DNA of 64,000 bases from Imbricaverruca yamaguchii (GCA_034440575.1 JAOTOL010001220.1:124001-188000); one strand, 5' to 3'; numbered from the stretch's first letter, positions 48,091 through 60,155 are shown. Notes: generated by a model not told the origin, from the sequence alone. Numbers and translations are program-made.

Positions 48091-48520
48091 GGCAGCCACT
48101 GTCAGATTAGGCCGGTAACCGCGGCTTGTCCAGTCGGTAACCATTGGTAGGCTAGTCCGGCAACCACAGGCTAATAACCACAACTAGTCAGGCAGGAAAC
48201 TACAGACGGTCCAGCCGGTAACCACGAACGGCCCAGTCCGGTAACCACAGGCCGGTAACCACGGGCGGCCGGCCAGTAACCACAGACGGTCCGGCCTGTA
48301 GCCACAGACGGCCAAGTGGGGCAACCACAGGCCGGTAACCACGGGCGGCCCGGCCTGTAGCCACGGACGGCCAAGTGGGGCAACCACAGGCCGGTAACCA
48401 CAGACGGTCCGGCCTGTAGCCACAGACAGCCCGACCTGTAGCCACGGACGTCTCAGTGCGGTAACCACAGGCCGGTAACCAGGGACGGTCCGGCCAGTAG
48501 CCACAGAAGGTCCGACCGGA
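48091..48520. repeat. ~20-23-bp degenerate minisatellite (ccacaggccggtaaccac / ggtccggcctgtagccac)
   Basis: Units alternate 'ggtaacc' and 'gtagcc' forms, giving a higher-order period near 60 bp in the middle of the array. Confidence 0.8.
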
Positions 48521-48819
48521 CGCCGCAGGCGGGCCTGGCCAGTAGCCATGGCAGGCGTCCAGTCGGCGTCGTCGTCTCCGGCCGTCCAGGTGCGCGCTTC
48601 ACCTGGACAGGTGTCTCGCCGAAGACTTCATCTCGGCGGCCGACTAGCACTGGCGGACGGGAGGCTGCGGGGACCGCCACACGTGCCAGCAGGCTAACAC
48701 GGGCCGGCCGGCCGGGCGGGCGCACCGCAGGCGGGCGGGCAGCCGGGCCGGCCGCCGCCCGCTGCTCCGCCGGCAATGTGAGGCTGCCTGGCGTGAACAG
48801 CTGATCGTAAGCTGTGAGT

Positions 48820-49060
48820 CGTGCCGTCTGCTGCTTAGTTGCACGTCGTGGATTGTTTGGATGCTTGTCGTAGTCTGTTGCTCGGCTATTCTGCTGTGAA
48901 CTGTTCTCAGGATAAGTGGTAGACTGCGCGTCGTGGTCTTTCGTTAGACTGTGTGTCGGGGTTGTTGTTAGGCTGTGTGTCGTAGTCTTCCGTTAGACTA
49001 TGTGTCGTGGATTGTTGCTAAGCTATGTCGTGGTATGTTACTAGGCTGGTGCCGAGGGTT
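48820..49060. repeat. ~30-bp degenerate tandem repeat (gttagactgtgtgtcgtgg)
   Basis: Six or more diverged units of about 28-32 bp. Confidence 0.6.
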
Positions 49061-49074
49061 GTTCGTTTGGTGAC

Positions 49075-49320
49075 CTGCTGCCGGCCGGCCAACCTCTAGT
49101 GTTGACGTCAGGCTGTGTGTGGTAACCTCCTGGCGTCAGTCCGACTACTGTGGCCTGCTGCCCGCCAGCCAACCTCTAGTGTTGACGTCAGGCTGTGTGT
49201 AGTAACTTCCTGACGTCAGTCTGCCTGTTGTGACACTAGAGGTTGGCTGCCGGCCGGTCAACTTCTAGTGTTGACGTCAGGCCGTGTGTGGTAACCTTCT
49301 GACGTCAGTCCGCCTGCTAT
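49075..49320. repeat. 80-89-bp tandem repeat, three units
   Basis: aac(c/t)tctagtgttgacgtca recurs at about 49091, 49171 and 49260, each followed by ggctgtgtgt and a gacgtcagt-type block. The third unit is preceded by an inverted copy (acactagaggttggctgc). Confidence 0.85.
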
Positions 49321-50100
49321 GGCCTGCTGACTGCCCTTCAATATGTCCAGGGGCGCCGTCGGTAAAGCCATGTGGACAGCGCCCGGTTTTACCGGGCTGG
49401 TCGTCAACGCCGACCTGCATGCTATCTTCACGAAACATCTTCAATTCGGGCAAATCTAGGATTGTCACGACTCTTGGCTGTGTACTTTTGGTCATGGCGG
49501 CGACATTTGCTCGGCAGGACATGACCGCAAGGCCGTTGGAACTCCTGTATTGAACCTGCCTAAAAAATTAGATGACAACCGGGAAATGCGGAATACTTTT
49601 TGAGGAGTGCTAACCCGCTATCCAAGTCAGGACCAACACAATTGCAAGGCTTCATTGGAAAGAAGAGAGTAAGTTGCCGCCATTTCAACACCTACGTTCC
49701 AGTCTGCATGACATTGTTATGAAATACTGCTAAACAGCATTGCTAAGATCACAACCGAACAACAAACGCTTCACTGCTATATACTAAATGTTTGTTACCT
49801 GTACTAAGAGTAGAAGAAACAGCATGCACAGAACCACGTTCGACACCCATATATAATTACCGACATATATTCAGGTGTTCTGAATATTCCGTGGTCTCGT
49901 GGCGTGGCGGGCGCATCGCCACTGTTACTTATAAACCATTTGAGAAGCAAGTTGGAGCTTCGAGACAAGGTGTTTTTAGAAAGTGGGAGTATGCATACTG
50001 AGTGTTTATTTTCACAAGGACTAATCTGCTAATTAGCGGATATCCATACGATGGATTCCGAGCCAGTTGGCTGCCTCTCGCTGCTTGTGAGTAGGCTCAC

Positions 50101-50239
50101 CTTCGTCAATGATGCTGTGGTAGGAGCCGAATGAAGAAGGCTCTTCCATCTCAGCTTCGTAATCCTCTTGTCGCCTCTGTTCAGCCTGCAGCCGTCTATA
50201 TTCCTTCATGACCTCCTCAATTTCGGCATCAGTCGCATT
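50101..50239 (-). CDS. TGF-beta family ligand (maverick-like), exon 2: prodomain
   Basis: A short internal exon of 139 bp. It is bounded on the minus strand by a pyrimidine-rich acceptor (ttcttttcag, ending at 50240) and a donor (GAAG|gtgagc, starting at 50100). The only sensible frame starts in phase 0, matching the phase-0 end of exon 1, and leaves one base over. It encodes 46 residues (81-126 of the joined protein). They begin with an N-glycosylation sequon (NAT), followed by a charged helix (EIEEVMKEYRRLQAEQRRQ), an acidic linker, and SYHSIIDE. The last part lies where activin-type prodomains carry their SEIITFAE-like strand. The composition is unlike the surrounding GC-rich minisatellites. 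The call rests on splice signals, phase and position in the prodomain; the sequence alone would not identify the family. Confidence 0.62.
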
Positions 50240-50619
50240 CTGAAAAGAAAATGAAGGCTGATTTTATTGTCGCAGTTTTGACGATCGAGAGTTTCCCGTC
50301 AGTCCATGAACGTTAGCTGGCTTGACCAGGCCCTGAGAACTCACAGCAGCGAGCTCATTACAGAAGCACACAACTGTTAACCAGACCATATGCACGTGCC
50401 AGTGTGCATCGAGCCAAGGGACACTCCACCGGCTATGTTTGATGCACAACGAAGCTATGAAGGTCAGTGCGAGAGCCTGACGAACGACGGGGACCCACGA
50501 AGTCGCCGGCCTCGTGACTCGTGTGCCCGATGCGACACTGTCGCAGGACCACGTGGGCTCCGGTGACAAGCGTCGACGGGCGCGGGATGCCGTCCGGCCG
50601 TCACCTGGCGGCGTGGCCT

Positions 50620-50820
50620 CCGACAGGCTAGCCATGTGACCTGCGACAGTCTGGCCATGTGACCTCCGACAGACCGGCGATTTGGCCACCGACAGGCCGG
50701 TCATGTGCCCTCAGACAGGCCAGCCATGTGACCTCCAACAGGCCAGCCATGTGCTCTCCAACAGGCCAGCCATGTGGCCTCCGACAGGCCAGCCATGTGG
50801 CCTCCGACAGGCCGGCAATG
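50620..50820. repeat. 23-bp minisatellite (caggccagccatgtggcctccga) in intron 1
   Basis: About nine units. Confidence 0.9.
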
Positions 50821-53689
50821 TGCCGGCGCCTGGCTCTCGCACAGCACGCAGTCGTGACCGGCGAGAGGCAGTGGCCGCTCACCGGGGCTCGGCAGAAGTG
50901 GGGTTTTCCGCCGGCCCAGCACGGTCGCTGGCGCCGCGACGCCTGCCGCATTACCGGCGACGTGAGGAAAGGCTCGCACATGGTCACATGGTCTGGCAGG
51001 TCGAGGCTGGCCGCCGCGCCGGTAGGCCTGGCAGCGCGCGAGATGTGCTCACGCACCAGTCACCCTGACTAGCCGGCTCACTGGTTCACGGGTGGCCCGC
51101 CGTGCCCGCTGATGGCACACCCGGCCACGTCCGGACCAGCCGACCGGTGTCGATAAGTTACCAGCGTAACTCCCCATCAAAGTCCACCACGGCTGCACTC
51201 GGTCTTCCCTCGCCCAACAGCCGGCGCAATAGCAGACGATGCAATTAAGTGGTTTCCAGTATTTAGTCGTGTGGCTACCGCACGGTTACTACATAATTAG
51301 CATTTTATTAGCACAACCTTTCAGGGCGTACTTCACCGCCCTTGGCTTGCCAGCTTATTCCAGGGATGACTCACTTCGAATGCAGTGACTCACTTCGAAT
51401 CAAAACCGAATGCAAACCTGAAGAGCGGCATCTGTTGCTAAAGCGGCGCTTCGTGCCGACGCATTCTCTGAAGGGGTAATTCGTCGAAGGCTCTAATTCC
51501 GATAACGGCGGTGCTGACCGACAGGATCTGCTTGATCCTGCCGGCTCGCAGGCGGCGGCGGCCGGATCTGGAAGTGCATGGAAGCGGCGTCCGGGAGCGC
51601 AGGATGTTCCCTGGCGGGTGATGAGTGGAGGCACGCGCCGCGACGCCGCAGCGCTCCGAGATCCGGTTCGGCGCGGTCCGCCGGCCGACCAGCAGAGTCC
51701 CTAATAGTCGGAAAACCCGGAGCCGTAGCTGGCGGTCGCTCGGAGCGGGCTGTCGGACCACGCCGAACCAAGCCGCTCAGCCACGTTCGCCGCCGCTACT
51801 GCGCTCGCGGCGGGGACGAGCGGCCGGCCGTGAGGTCTCGACTGAACGTCCGCCGTCGCGCCGGTGCGGCCGGCAGCCGCCATTTGTCTCACCTCCGACT
51901 GCGGCGATATTCGCGGACTGGCAGTGGAGCCGTAACGTGCCGGACAGGTTCCCAAGTGCGCGAACCGCGCCGCCTAGACGGTGCCCGCGTCTGGACGAGT
52001 CCATTACGCCACCATCCGGCGGCCAGCCTGCCGGTCTTCACGGCGATGCGGGGCGATTATGGAAATCGGCCCGCCGGAGATTGACGCCAATCGCCTCTCA
52101 TGCAGCGTCGGCGGCAGCGACCTGCCCCGAACCGCCTTCCACGCGGTCGGTGGTCGCCTCGGCGGCCGGGAGTGTCACTGGGAGCAGCCGGGCCCGGGCC
52201 GAGGCCTGCAGCGGAATCTGATTACGCTGGCAGCTCCGCCTCATCAACATCTCCAACACGCCGACTGGGCCGACCAAGTGCTCGCCGACCGCCGGCCGGG
52301 CCGACACCGATGGCGCCTCGCAGGCCGGCCGATACTGCTGCGCAATGTCGCCGCCGTCGTCGGCAGTCGTGTCACGTGACAAGCAGAGCTGTCGGTACAT
52401 CAGCTCGGCAGATGCAAATCGCTCTCTGTATGTTTTGCCTGGCTTCGTAACTCTGTGACATTGCCCTTCTGCTCAGTTCGAAGGTTTATGTATAATTATC
52501 CTTCAGTAAACCAGTTTTTGTGCAAACCTACGGCTTTCTTTTGTTCAAGCAACGGTGGTTTCCCAAGAGGCACTCCATTTTATATTTCTTTGTCGGCATT
52601 CTGGTCAAAGTTAGCTTTGCGTATCAAACGATACACGATGCCTTCCTACTCGCAGGGGGATTTTGCATTAGTTTTACAAAGTTCTATATTGATGTGGTAC
52701 GGCATGCCATGTAATGTCATGTTGCACCATAGCATGGTAATTCCTTCCAGGGAATTCCTACAGCACTGCAATTTCAACGCTTGGGCGGTTTCGACGTGGA
52801 CCACTACCACAAATGTTTACTAATGTTCTTCTGCATCACGCACCAGTGCGCTTTCCGCAATAAGCTTTCAGCATTGCATTGGAGGCCAACGGCCCCAATT
52901 TAGATTCATTCTGTTCTCCGGCGGCCTCTGAAGCTGTGCTGCTCAGGTTGCTGAATTTCGCAGACAATGCGTCAGGTGGCATGGCGTGGCGCCTTCTGTC
53001 GCGGAACGGTCCGTCGTTGCCGGAGATCGCGACGAACAAACTTTAACCACTGCCAAACGTGACAGCAATATACATACAGGGTGCCAGCGGGACAGCCAAG
53101 TGGTTGTGTAAATCGCGGAGGACAAGCAACCTCGACAGGCATAGTTCGACTCACCAGCTAACTGTAGCCTGGGATAAGTGGAACACCACTGAGCTGCCAT
53201 GCTGGCACAATGTGACATTCATGTCTTCATCGTATTCCAGGTCAAACGAGGCTTTAATGGTCAGTCAAAGCTTCATAAAAATCACTTCTCATACGAAGTG
53301 ACAGGCGATTGTGGTGGTGAACGGTGAAGCCGCATCTCTCACGGTACGTAGGCGTAGTCAGTCACTACCAGGCACAAAGCCGTGCGCTTATGTGAACTTG
53401 TTGAAGCATGGGACAGTTTGAACGCTTATAGAATGGCCGCTATACGTTGCATTGACATGAAAAAATCAAGCATTGCTTCATAAATGCGGGATGCTTCGCG
53501 TGAAAGCATTGTGTAATGACGCTTGTATCATAAAGGAATGATTAAATTTACATGCACATGCTAAATGTTACGGTTATCCTACATTCACGTGCAGTTCCTA
53601 CATGCTGGATACTTAGCAATTTCAGAAGAAATTCCGAAATCGGATTGAATGGATGCTGAGAGATTAAGGGAATCATGGAATTTTAATTC
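50821..53689. other. Intron 1: CpG-rich (51.5-52.4 kb) then AT-rich DNA; no exon recognised
   Basis: Several 100-200-codon frames in the GC-rich part overlap on both strands and show no motif. Confidence 0.3.
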
Positions 53690-54200
53690 CCGATAATGAA
53701 GCAGGAGTGCGACAGGAGCGACGATGAAACAGTGGTGCGACAGGAGCGACGATGAAGCAGTGGTGCGACAGGAGCGACGATGGAGCAGTGGTGCAACAGG
53801 GGCGACGATGGAGCAGTGGTGCAACAGGGGCGACGATGAAGCAGTGGTGCGACAGGGGCGACGATGAAGCAGTGGTGCGACAGGAGCGACGATGAAGCAG
53901 TGGTGCGACAGGAGCGACGATGAAGCAGTGGTGCGACAGGAGCGACGATGGAGCAGTGGTGCAACAGGGGCGACGATGAAGCAGTGGTGCGACAGGGGCG
54001 ACGATGAAGCAGTGGTGCGACAGGAGCGACGATGAAGCAGTGGTGCAACAGGGGCGACGATGAAGCAGTGGTGCGACATGAGCGACGATGAAGCAGTGGT
54101 GCGACAGGAGCGACGATGAAGCAGTGGTGCGACAGGAGCGACGATGAAGCAGTGGTGCGACAGGAGCGACGATGAAACAGTGGTGCGACAGGGGCGACGG
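53690..54200. repeat. 28-bp minisatellite (cagtggtgcgacaggagcga + cgatgaag) in intron 1
   Basis: About 18 units with small variants (gaagcag/gagcag/aaacag; gcgac/gcaac; ggagc/ggggc) distributed in patches. Confidence 0.97.
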
Positions 54201-54309
54201 TACGCGTTGGCGGCATTTTCATCACAGCTCGCGATAGTCGGCGCGCCGTGCAGATTCGATTTGTCAGCCGCGTTCCGTTACGGCGGCGACAGAGCTGTCA
54301 TGGCCGTGA

Positions 54310-54392
54310 CTAGGTCTACATGACTGACTAGGTCTATGAAATGATGCATATGACTAGGTCTATCCATCTCTGACCTGACTAGGTCTAGTCAT
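54310..54392. repeat. Short dispersed repeat tgactaggtctat
   Basis: Four to five copies of gactaggtct with variable spacing. Confidence 0.75.
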
Positions 54393-55978
54393 CAGCCAGC
54401 GAGTCATTTGCGTCTCGTCGACGGCGGCCGTCCACACACACCGGCGGCGCCCGGTGCGAGTTGGCGGCGTTTCCGGCGATTTCGGCGCCACGGCCGGCCG
54501 CGCCAGACGGGATCGACCTGCACCGTCTGCACACACGCGCGTGCGGCGGTGGCGCGGCTCACGTGCCGGCCAGATCCGGCTGCGGACGGTGGGCGGGTCG
54601 GGCCGGGGCGTGGCGGCACGCCACCGGCGGCGCCGCCCGCCAACGCGCCGGCTGCCCCGCCCACCCGACCGGCCAATTCGCGCGCCAAATCGAGCCTCCC
54701 CCGCGCCGCGTGTTAGCACTCGCGCGCACGTCCGTCGACGGAGGAAAATGAGCCGCCCGTGCACCGCAGTCGGACACGCGGTTAACGGTCCCGCCGCCAG
54801 TCGGGCCGCACCGTCCGGTCGCCGTGGGCCGCGCGCCAGCTGGAGACCGGTCCCGACCTCCTCGGCCCACCTCATGCTTATCTGCTACTACGCACTACGG
54901 CCAGACGCCCCGCTCCCGTTCGGCAGCATCTCACGCGAGCCTGCTTCTTTTGTTGGCGAATTGGATCGTCAGGCTTAAAATGTACTGTTTCAGGTAGCCT
55001 GGAATGTCAGCCTGCCGAACAGAGCTCGCTGATGTGGCAATTCAGGGATACCAATGACGGCCGCTTGCTCGGATGCAATCTGGTGGAAAAGACCCAATGT
55101 CACAATATATTTTGACTGTTTGAGAGACTGCCGATGGGTCTGCCGGTAATTCCATTTGTCAGTTAGAAACCCAAGATGAGCGCTTATAAATACCGCTACC
55201 TGGGATAAAACCAGTCCTCATTTGATAACTCTTTCCGGCAAAAACAGCGACGTCATCGTTAGTCTGGAATTTCCGCCGGTATTATGAAGCGAGATGTGAT
55301 GAGCGATCGGACTAAGCTAGCTGTATGGCTCCGTATAATCCGCGCAGGCTGCTTCCCCTCGGGCACATCGTTGAAGAGGGTTGCGATTGCCAATGGTTTG
55401 CGCTGTGCTGTTAATACCTCGCTATGTTTGCCGAGCCGCCGCTGGTGGCAAGCGTACAGATTGTGGACGTGATCGCCTGGGGGATACGTGCCGTATAAGG
55501 GGGAAATGTCGGCGTGCTAGCCTTCAATTATGACCCTAACCTCGTATTCGTGTCAGTTTCTCGCCTCGTCATTCTTATCAGCCTGTCACCGTGACTTCGT
55601 AAGCGGAACTTTTCTGAAATGACGGTAGTTAAAACAGCTTAAAATTGTATTTGGTGTAGTGCACCCTCATAGGCGTGGCAGCTAGGGATGGAATGATTAC
55701 ACAAATTATTGAACGAAAAGAATCGACTGGTTTCTTTTTCATTATTTAAGTTTCATCGGAAAGCCGTGACCACTTCGGATCTGCTCGATGAGGTGATGGC
55801 GAAAATAATGCAAAGATAAAGATAATTAGGATAGGGTGCAGGGCAAAGCAGAATATGTGGCTGCAGTATCGCTGAGGGTGCAGTATGTGGGAGGAAACGG
55901 AAACGCTAAATATATGGTAGAGTTCCACCCCTACGTGACTCATGTGATCACTCAAGGCGTGCCAGTCACTCAGCTCGC
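54393..55978. other. Intron 1: CpG-rich 54.4-54.9 kb, otherwise nothing recognised
   Basis: GC-rich frames here are compositional. Confidence 0.3.
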
Positions 55979-56245
55979 CACCCATGCCCGCCCTAGCCCA
56001 CTACCACTGGATCACCATGACAGAGCACTTTATCACCCGTGTCTGGCTTGTTGCACCACCCATGTCACGTGAACTTCCCACATCATCACCCATGCCATGT
56101 CAGTGGATCACCGTGACTGAGCACCTCATTTCTGGCGTCTGCCCTACCACACCACCCATGTGCCATCGGTCGCTCACCGGGCCGCCGAAACCATGTCAGC
56201 CTCTCACGATGACTAGACTCTGTCCCCGGTGTCTGCCGCCCCTAG
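55979..56245. repeat. ~96-bp tandem repeat, three diverged units
   Basis: actggatcaccatgac (56006), agtggatcaccgtgac (56102) and ctctcacgatgac (56201) mark successive units, each followed by a ctgt/gtctgcc block and a caccaccc-type block. Confidence 0.7.
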
Positions 56246-56648
56246 TGGTCTACTGAGAAGTACGGTATCGCCAATGCCTGTCAAGATCCGACCTTCCGCA
56301 CAGTTCAATGCTAGACCGGCCGTCACGTTTTTGGAATCGACATCGGATAGATCACCTGGATGGAGGCTTGCATTGCTATATAGGTCGATATCTTGCCAGT
56401 CAGCTGATTGCCAACCGGCGCCAGATGATAAAAAATTCCTCCGACGGACGATATCACCGTATTAAAAACTACCGCTACCGCTCGATGATGATAGACAGAT
56501 AGCTTCACTTATGCTGCGACAACCGGATATGGTGACGACCACGGCTCACCTATGGTTAGTCGGTATTCCGTAGGTGAATGTGTCCGGCTCACACTTTTTC
56601 TCGCGATTGGGAAATTTAGGTTTTTCATCGCATTACATCTCGTATAAG

Positions 56649-56815
56649 ATCTGCCAAGTATCTGCAATGTGCCAACTGCCTACACAGGGTGTATTGGGCG
56701 TGCTCTCAAGAGGTGGGGAGGGGTAAGATATCTCCCAGGTATCTGCTATGTGTCAACTGCCTACACAGGGTTATACCGCGGCTTGTTGGGCGTGTTCACA
56801 AGAGGCGGTGCAGGG
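56649..56815. repeat. ~88-bp tandem duplication
   Basis: aactgcctacacagggt and ttgggcgtg(c/t)tc(t/a)caagagg occur in both halves. Confidence 0.85.
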
Positions 56816-58699
56816 ACCAAGATTGATTCGTTCCATGTGACGCCGCTGAGATTATAGCTATGGTTTTGGAGAGACAGTAAGGAGGGATGAGTTCACAACC
56901 ATCTCTTTCGTCCGGTCGTGAGACCTGAAATCCTTAACAATTAAATATATATCGAATATCTGCTACTTGTCCCTTCTTTTCATACCTACAATAGCAGTAG
57001 AAGCTTGGTTTTCTTTTTCATTGAATGGTATGCAGTCCACTGTAAGCTGCACATGGCACATTTGCAAATTAGTAATCGAATCCACTCACTCGACAATAAG
57101 CGTTCTTAAATATTATGGAGCCATATTTTCACCACTCTGCCAGAGCCTGATTCTACTGCATGAATGTTCGCTCGACAATGAGATTATTCGAAAGCCGAAA
57201 GAATGCAGCGCACCGAAGAAAAGCCGTGGAAGCTGGAAAGCTGCGCCTGGTCTCCGATTACGGGCCGTGTGAAGCGGCATTACTGTCAGGTGGAGCGGTC
57301 GTCGCGTAACAGGCTGTGTTATCGCGCCGGTATGCAGCCGGTCCACAGGCGGCCTAGCCGCGGCCTAGCGGCTGGGGCACGCTGACGTAACGCATCTCGG
57401 CGCCGAAGCCGGGCGACGGCGCGCGCCGAGCGTTCGTCGCCCGCCGTAATGGTGTTGATGTTTGTTTATCACACCTCTGTCGATGTGCTGGCCAGTGCTC
57501 GATGTTGGCCGCGCCGCGGGGATGAGCGCACCGCGGGAGGTCGCGACGAGACACGCCGCGGGGGGCGTCTCACGTGCTGGCACGCGCGTCCCACGTCGAC
57601 GACGAGCTGGCCCATCGCCCAGGCATGTTCAGTATTTCCGTCCGGGACGGCCGCTCGCCGCTCGGAATTCGCCGAACATCGAAGCCGGGCGCAGATAGGC
57701 CTGCTACCAGAATTCCTCGTCAACAGGAAACATGGCTTGTCCGCAACAGTTGGAGTCTGCATTGCTAGTGCAGCTCGAAGCGGGCCATTTTCCACGCAGC
57801 TGCCGCCAGCTGAATCGGACGGCGTTTTTAGTGGCAGCTGCCACGCGGACGAGACTGCTTCACCTCTGAAGGCCACGCGTGTCGAGTGCCTCTGACTGCA
57901 CCATTGCAGTGTTTGTTTTCGACCTGTCCACGCCAAGCGCCGTAGAGGTCACTCTGGCGCGGGGGCGTGGTGACAGTGCACCGACACCTTCACACTCGAT
58001 TAAGTCACACTAATCAGAGGGATCAGAGCGATAGCACCGTTCGGCCGGCCTATCTGGCTGGCAGACGGCCGAACGAACACGGCCGTGATGCGACGACAGA
58101 TGGGTCGTCGCATGGCCGGATGTCGCCCGACGACAGACACGCCGCCGGCCCTGGGTGTCCTCCGTACGGCGCCACACGGACTGTCGCACCCGCGCCTCAC
58201 TGCACCAAACATCGCACAATGGGACATCAAGAGGCCCGTACCAAGGGCGCCGTGGTGGAAGGCCCTCTGCCGACCCGGCGGCTGAACACAAAGCGGACGC
58301 GTTGGTCCACGTGCATGCCGGCAAAAATCAAGCCGCCGCTGCAGAATACGACTCTGACCGACTGTGGGTGTGTGTATGCCGGGGGGACATTTACCTGTTT
58401 CTGTGAGGCAGAGCTCGGATCACAGGGGGCCGGCGCTCAGTGCCGTTTGGGCAGCCCTCGCGCAGACCGTTATTTCATGCTGCACGGAGACCTCCAAGGC
58501 CGTAGCCCACCACTGTGAGTGTGCACTGTGCACATTGCACACACTTCAGTCGTCTCGGCCGAGATTTGCACGCCACATCGGTGCGTTTCACTGCTTCGGC
58601 AGCTTGTGATACACACCACCCACAGAGTGCAACGCCCCACTGCCTGCAACTGTAGTCTCCTCAATCCATGGCTTTAAACCCCGACGTCTTCACGTCGCG
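56816..58699. other. Intron 1: CpG-rich 57.2-58.5 kb; no exon recognised
   Basis: A CpG-rich block about 2-3 kb downstream of exon 1. Overlapping frames on both strands without motifs. Confidence 0.3.
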
Positions 58700-59125
58700 T
58701 AGTCCAAAATTCCAGTGTATCAACACACTTTGAAAAAAAAATATTGTATCTCAATGTTTCACTGTCTGAAATTCCGATGTTTCGATACTCCATTCTCTTA
58801 AGCTCCAGTGTGTCCACTTTTCATTGTCAGAAACTTCCAGTGCCCTGTACACTCAAGTGCGGTTGGTTGGTATTGGTTTTACGACACATCGACCGTTGGT
58901 ATGTGCGTCGCCACTCTCCGCCGATTGGTCGCGGGCGGAGTGCGCGGTGGACTCGAACTCACAACCTTTCGATGGTGAGATGAGCAACACCCCTGGACGC
59001 CAACTCAAGTGCACTCCAGTACACCCCACCTCTAGTGTCTTGACATTCCACTGTCCGAAAGTCCATTATATAGACCCCTCATTGTCCGAAACGCCAATGT
59101 CTCTACACTCCACAGTCTAAACTTC
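58700..59125. repeat. Degenerate ~19-21-bp repeat (actccagtgtctcaacactc / cactgtccgaaa), split by a SINE
   Basis: Units such as cactgtctgaaattccgat, cattgtcagaaacttccag and cactgtccgaaagtccatt occur on both sides of the insertion at 58861-59002. Confidence 0.7.
58861..59002 (-). mobile_element. tRNA-derived SINE inserted in a minisatellite, with 10-bp target-site duplication
   Basis: The minus strand has a B box (gttcgagtcc, plus-strand 58949-58958), a body with ctccgcccgcgaccaatcgg, and a tail gtgtcgtaaaaccaatacca, ending ccaacc. The tail resembles the SINE at 20881 but the body differs, so this is a related subfamily. Direct repeats actcaagtgc lie at 58851-58860 and 59003-59012. Confidence 0.88.
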
Positions 59126-59909
59126 CACTTCGAGAGATATTCACCTTACCCCCCAGAACTGAACTCGGTCGATGTGCCATGTGCCAAATCGTCGCAACAC
59201 CTGGGAGCACACTAGGCCGTCCCAGCAGTAGTAGAGGGTGTTGGCAGCCTGTAGTGTAGTGAGACGGGAGTACCTGGTCCACGGGATGTGCAGAACCCAT
59301 CGTGCACGAGAAGACAAGATGGCACGGGAGCCGAGACGACCTGCTATAATTTTGGCAGGATAAAGACAAGTTCGTGTTTGGTTTGCCTGGGTTTGCTGCA
59401 GGTTCATTTGCGTGGATCAGTGGTGTCCAATGGCATGCTTGCTAGTCGTAAGCATGGGCAGAAGTGTGCCCTTCAGTATCGCACCTACATGACCAAATTT
59501 ATAGCTGCACCAGCGGCTGAATATTAACTTTACATTGCCTGGGCTGCTTTGCATCCGCAACTTTCACTATTGGGAACACAAGCTTTTAAATTTGCAAGAT
59601 CAACTTTGCTGGTGATTATTCATGTACGCTTGTGCAGAACATGGCTGAATTTCCATGGATCATGGGACAATAAGTCAGCATAATGCTCCGCTACACCAAC
59701 ATTCATTAGGAAACAGTTGAATGCTGGCGGAAACCAGAGAACGACCATTGTACCAATATAATTCATGCAAAAACCGAGCTCACAACTGGTATTATCAATT
59801 TCCACTACCTTGCCGGTTGAATCCCTTACGAACAAGTTCACATCATTTTAAGTAGTGCTACAGTCGCCCATTCTAACATATGCCACAGTTGGGCGCCAAC
59901 GCCAGCGGC
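59126..59909. other. Intron 1 sequence next to the exon 1 donor, nothing recognised
   Basis: No supported feature. Confidence 0.3.
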
Positions 59910-59915
59910 ACTTAC

Positions 59916-60155
59916 CTTGACTGGAGCGTGTGTCAGACCAAGCTCGCGCATCACTCGCTCGCGTATGCTGTCCACCACCTGGTCCAGCGCGGCCTCTGCC
60001 TCAAAAGCGTCCCGCTCGTCCAGCGGCTCGTCGAGCCGCTCGTCGGCGGGCAGCGGGAATGCGACTCGCGCACGCAGCAGCAGCAGCAGCAGCGGCAGCG
60101 CCACGGCCCCACAGCAGCGGCCACCGCACATGACTGACGCGCTCGACCCCCGCAT
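59916..60155 (-). CDS. TGF-beta family ligand (maverick-like), exon 1: signal peptide and start of prodomain
   Basis: Encodes residues 1-80 of a predicted secreted growth factor precursor. The ATG at 60155 sits in a good context (gcc before ATG). A second in-frame Met at residue 9 could also serve. Residues ~15-31 form a leucine-rich hydrophobic signal peptide (a run of six Leu), probably cleaved near RVA|FPLP. An acidic stretch follows, then an amphipathic helix (about 53-75, containing VVDSIRERVMREL). This matches the first 'straitjacket' helix of TGF-beta/activin prodomains, a family trait I recognise by pattern. The exon ends at a strong donor (AAG|gtaagt; the gt is at 59915-59914) in phase 0. 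CpG-rich DNA lies upstream. The leucine run is encoded by a CTG-type triplet repeat that may vary in length. Membership of the same gene as exons 2 and 3 is inferred from strand, phase and prodomain order; there is no transcript evidence. Confidence 0.72.

Larger units (their letters stand above)
41071..60155 (-). other. Gene span of the TGF-beta ligand with two large introns
   Basis: Joining 60155-59916, 50239-50101 and 41933-41071 gives an uninterrupted 413-codon frame (80 + 46 + 1 split codon + 286), a usual length for activin-class precursors. Intron 1 is about 9.7 kb and phase 0; intron 2 is about 8.2 kb and phase 1. Both are filled with minisatellites, GC-rich DNA and a SINE. No extra exon that keeps phase was found between them. 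I did not find an obvious AATAAA on the minus strand in the kilobase after the stop, so the 3' end is undefined. Confidence 0.6.

Noticed and set aside
49277..49560. Possible extra prodomain exon on the minus strand
   Set aside because: Acceptor- and donor-like sites exist, but inserting it after exon 2 in the required phase meets an early stop. The direct exon 2 to exon 3 join is in frame.
51371..52450. Frames of 100-198 codons in intron 1
   Set aside because: Compositional; no motif, overlapping on both strands.
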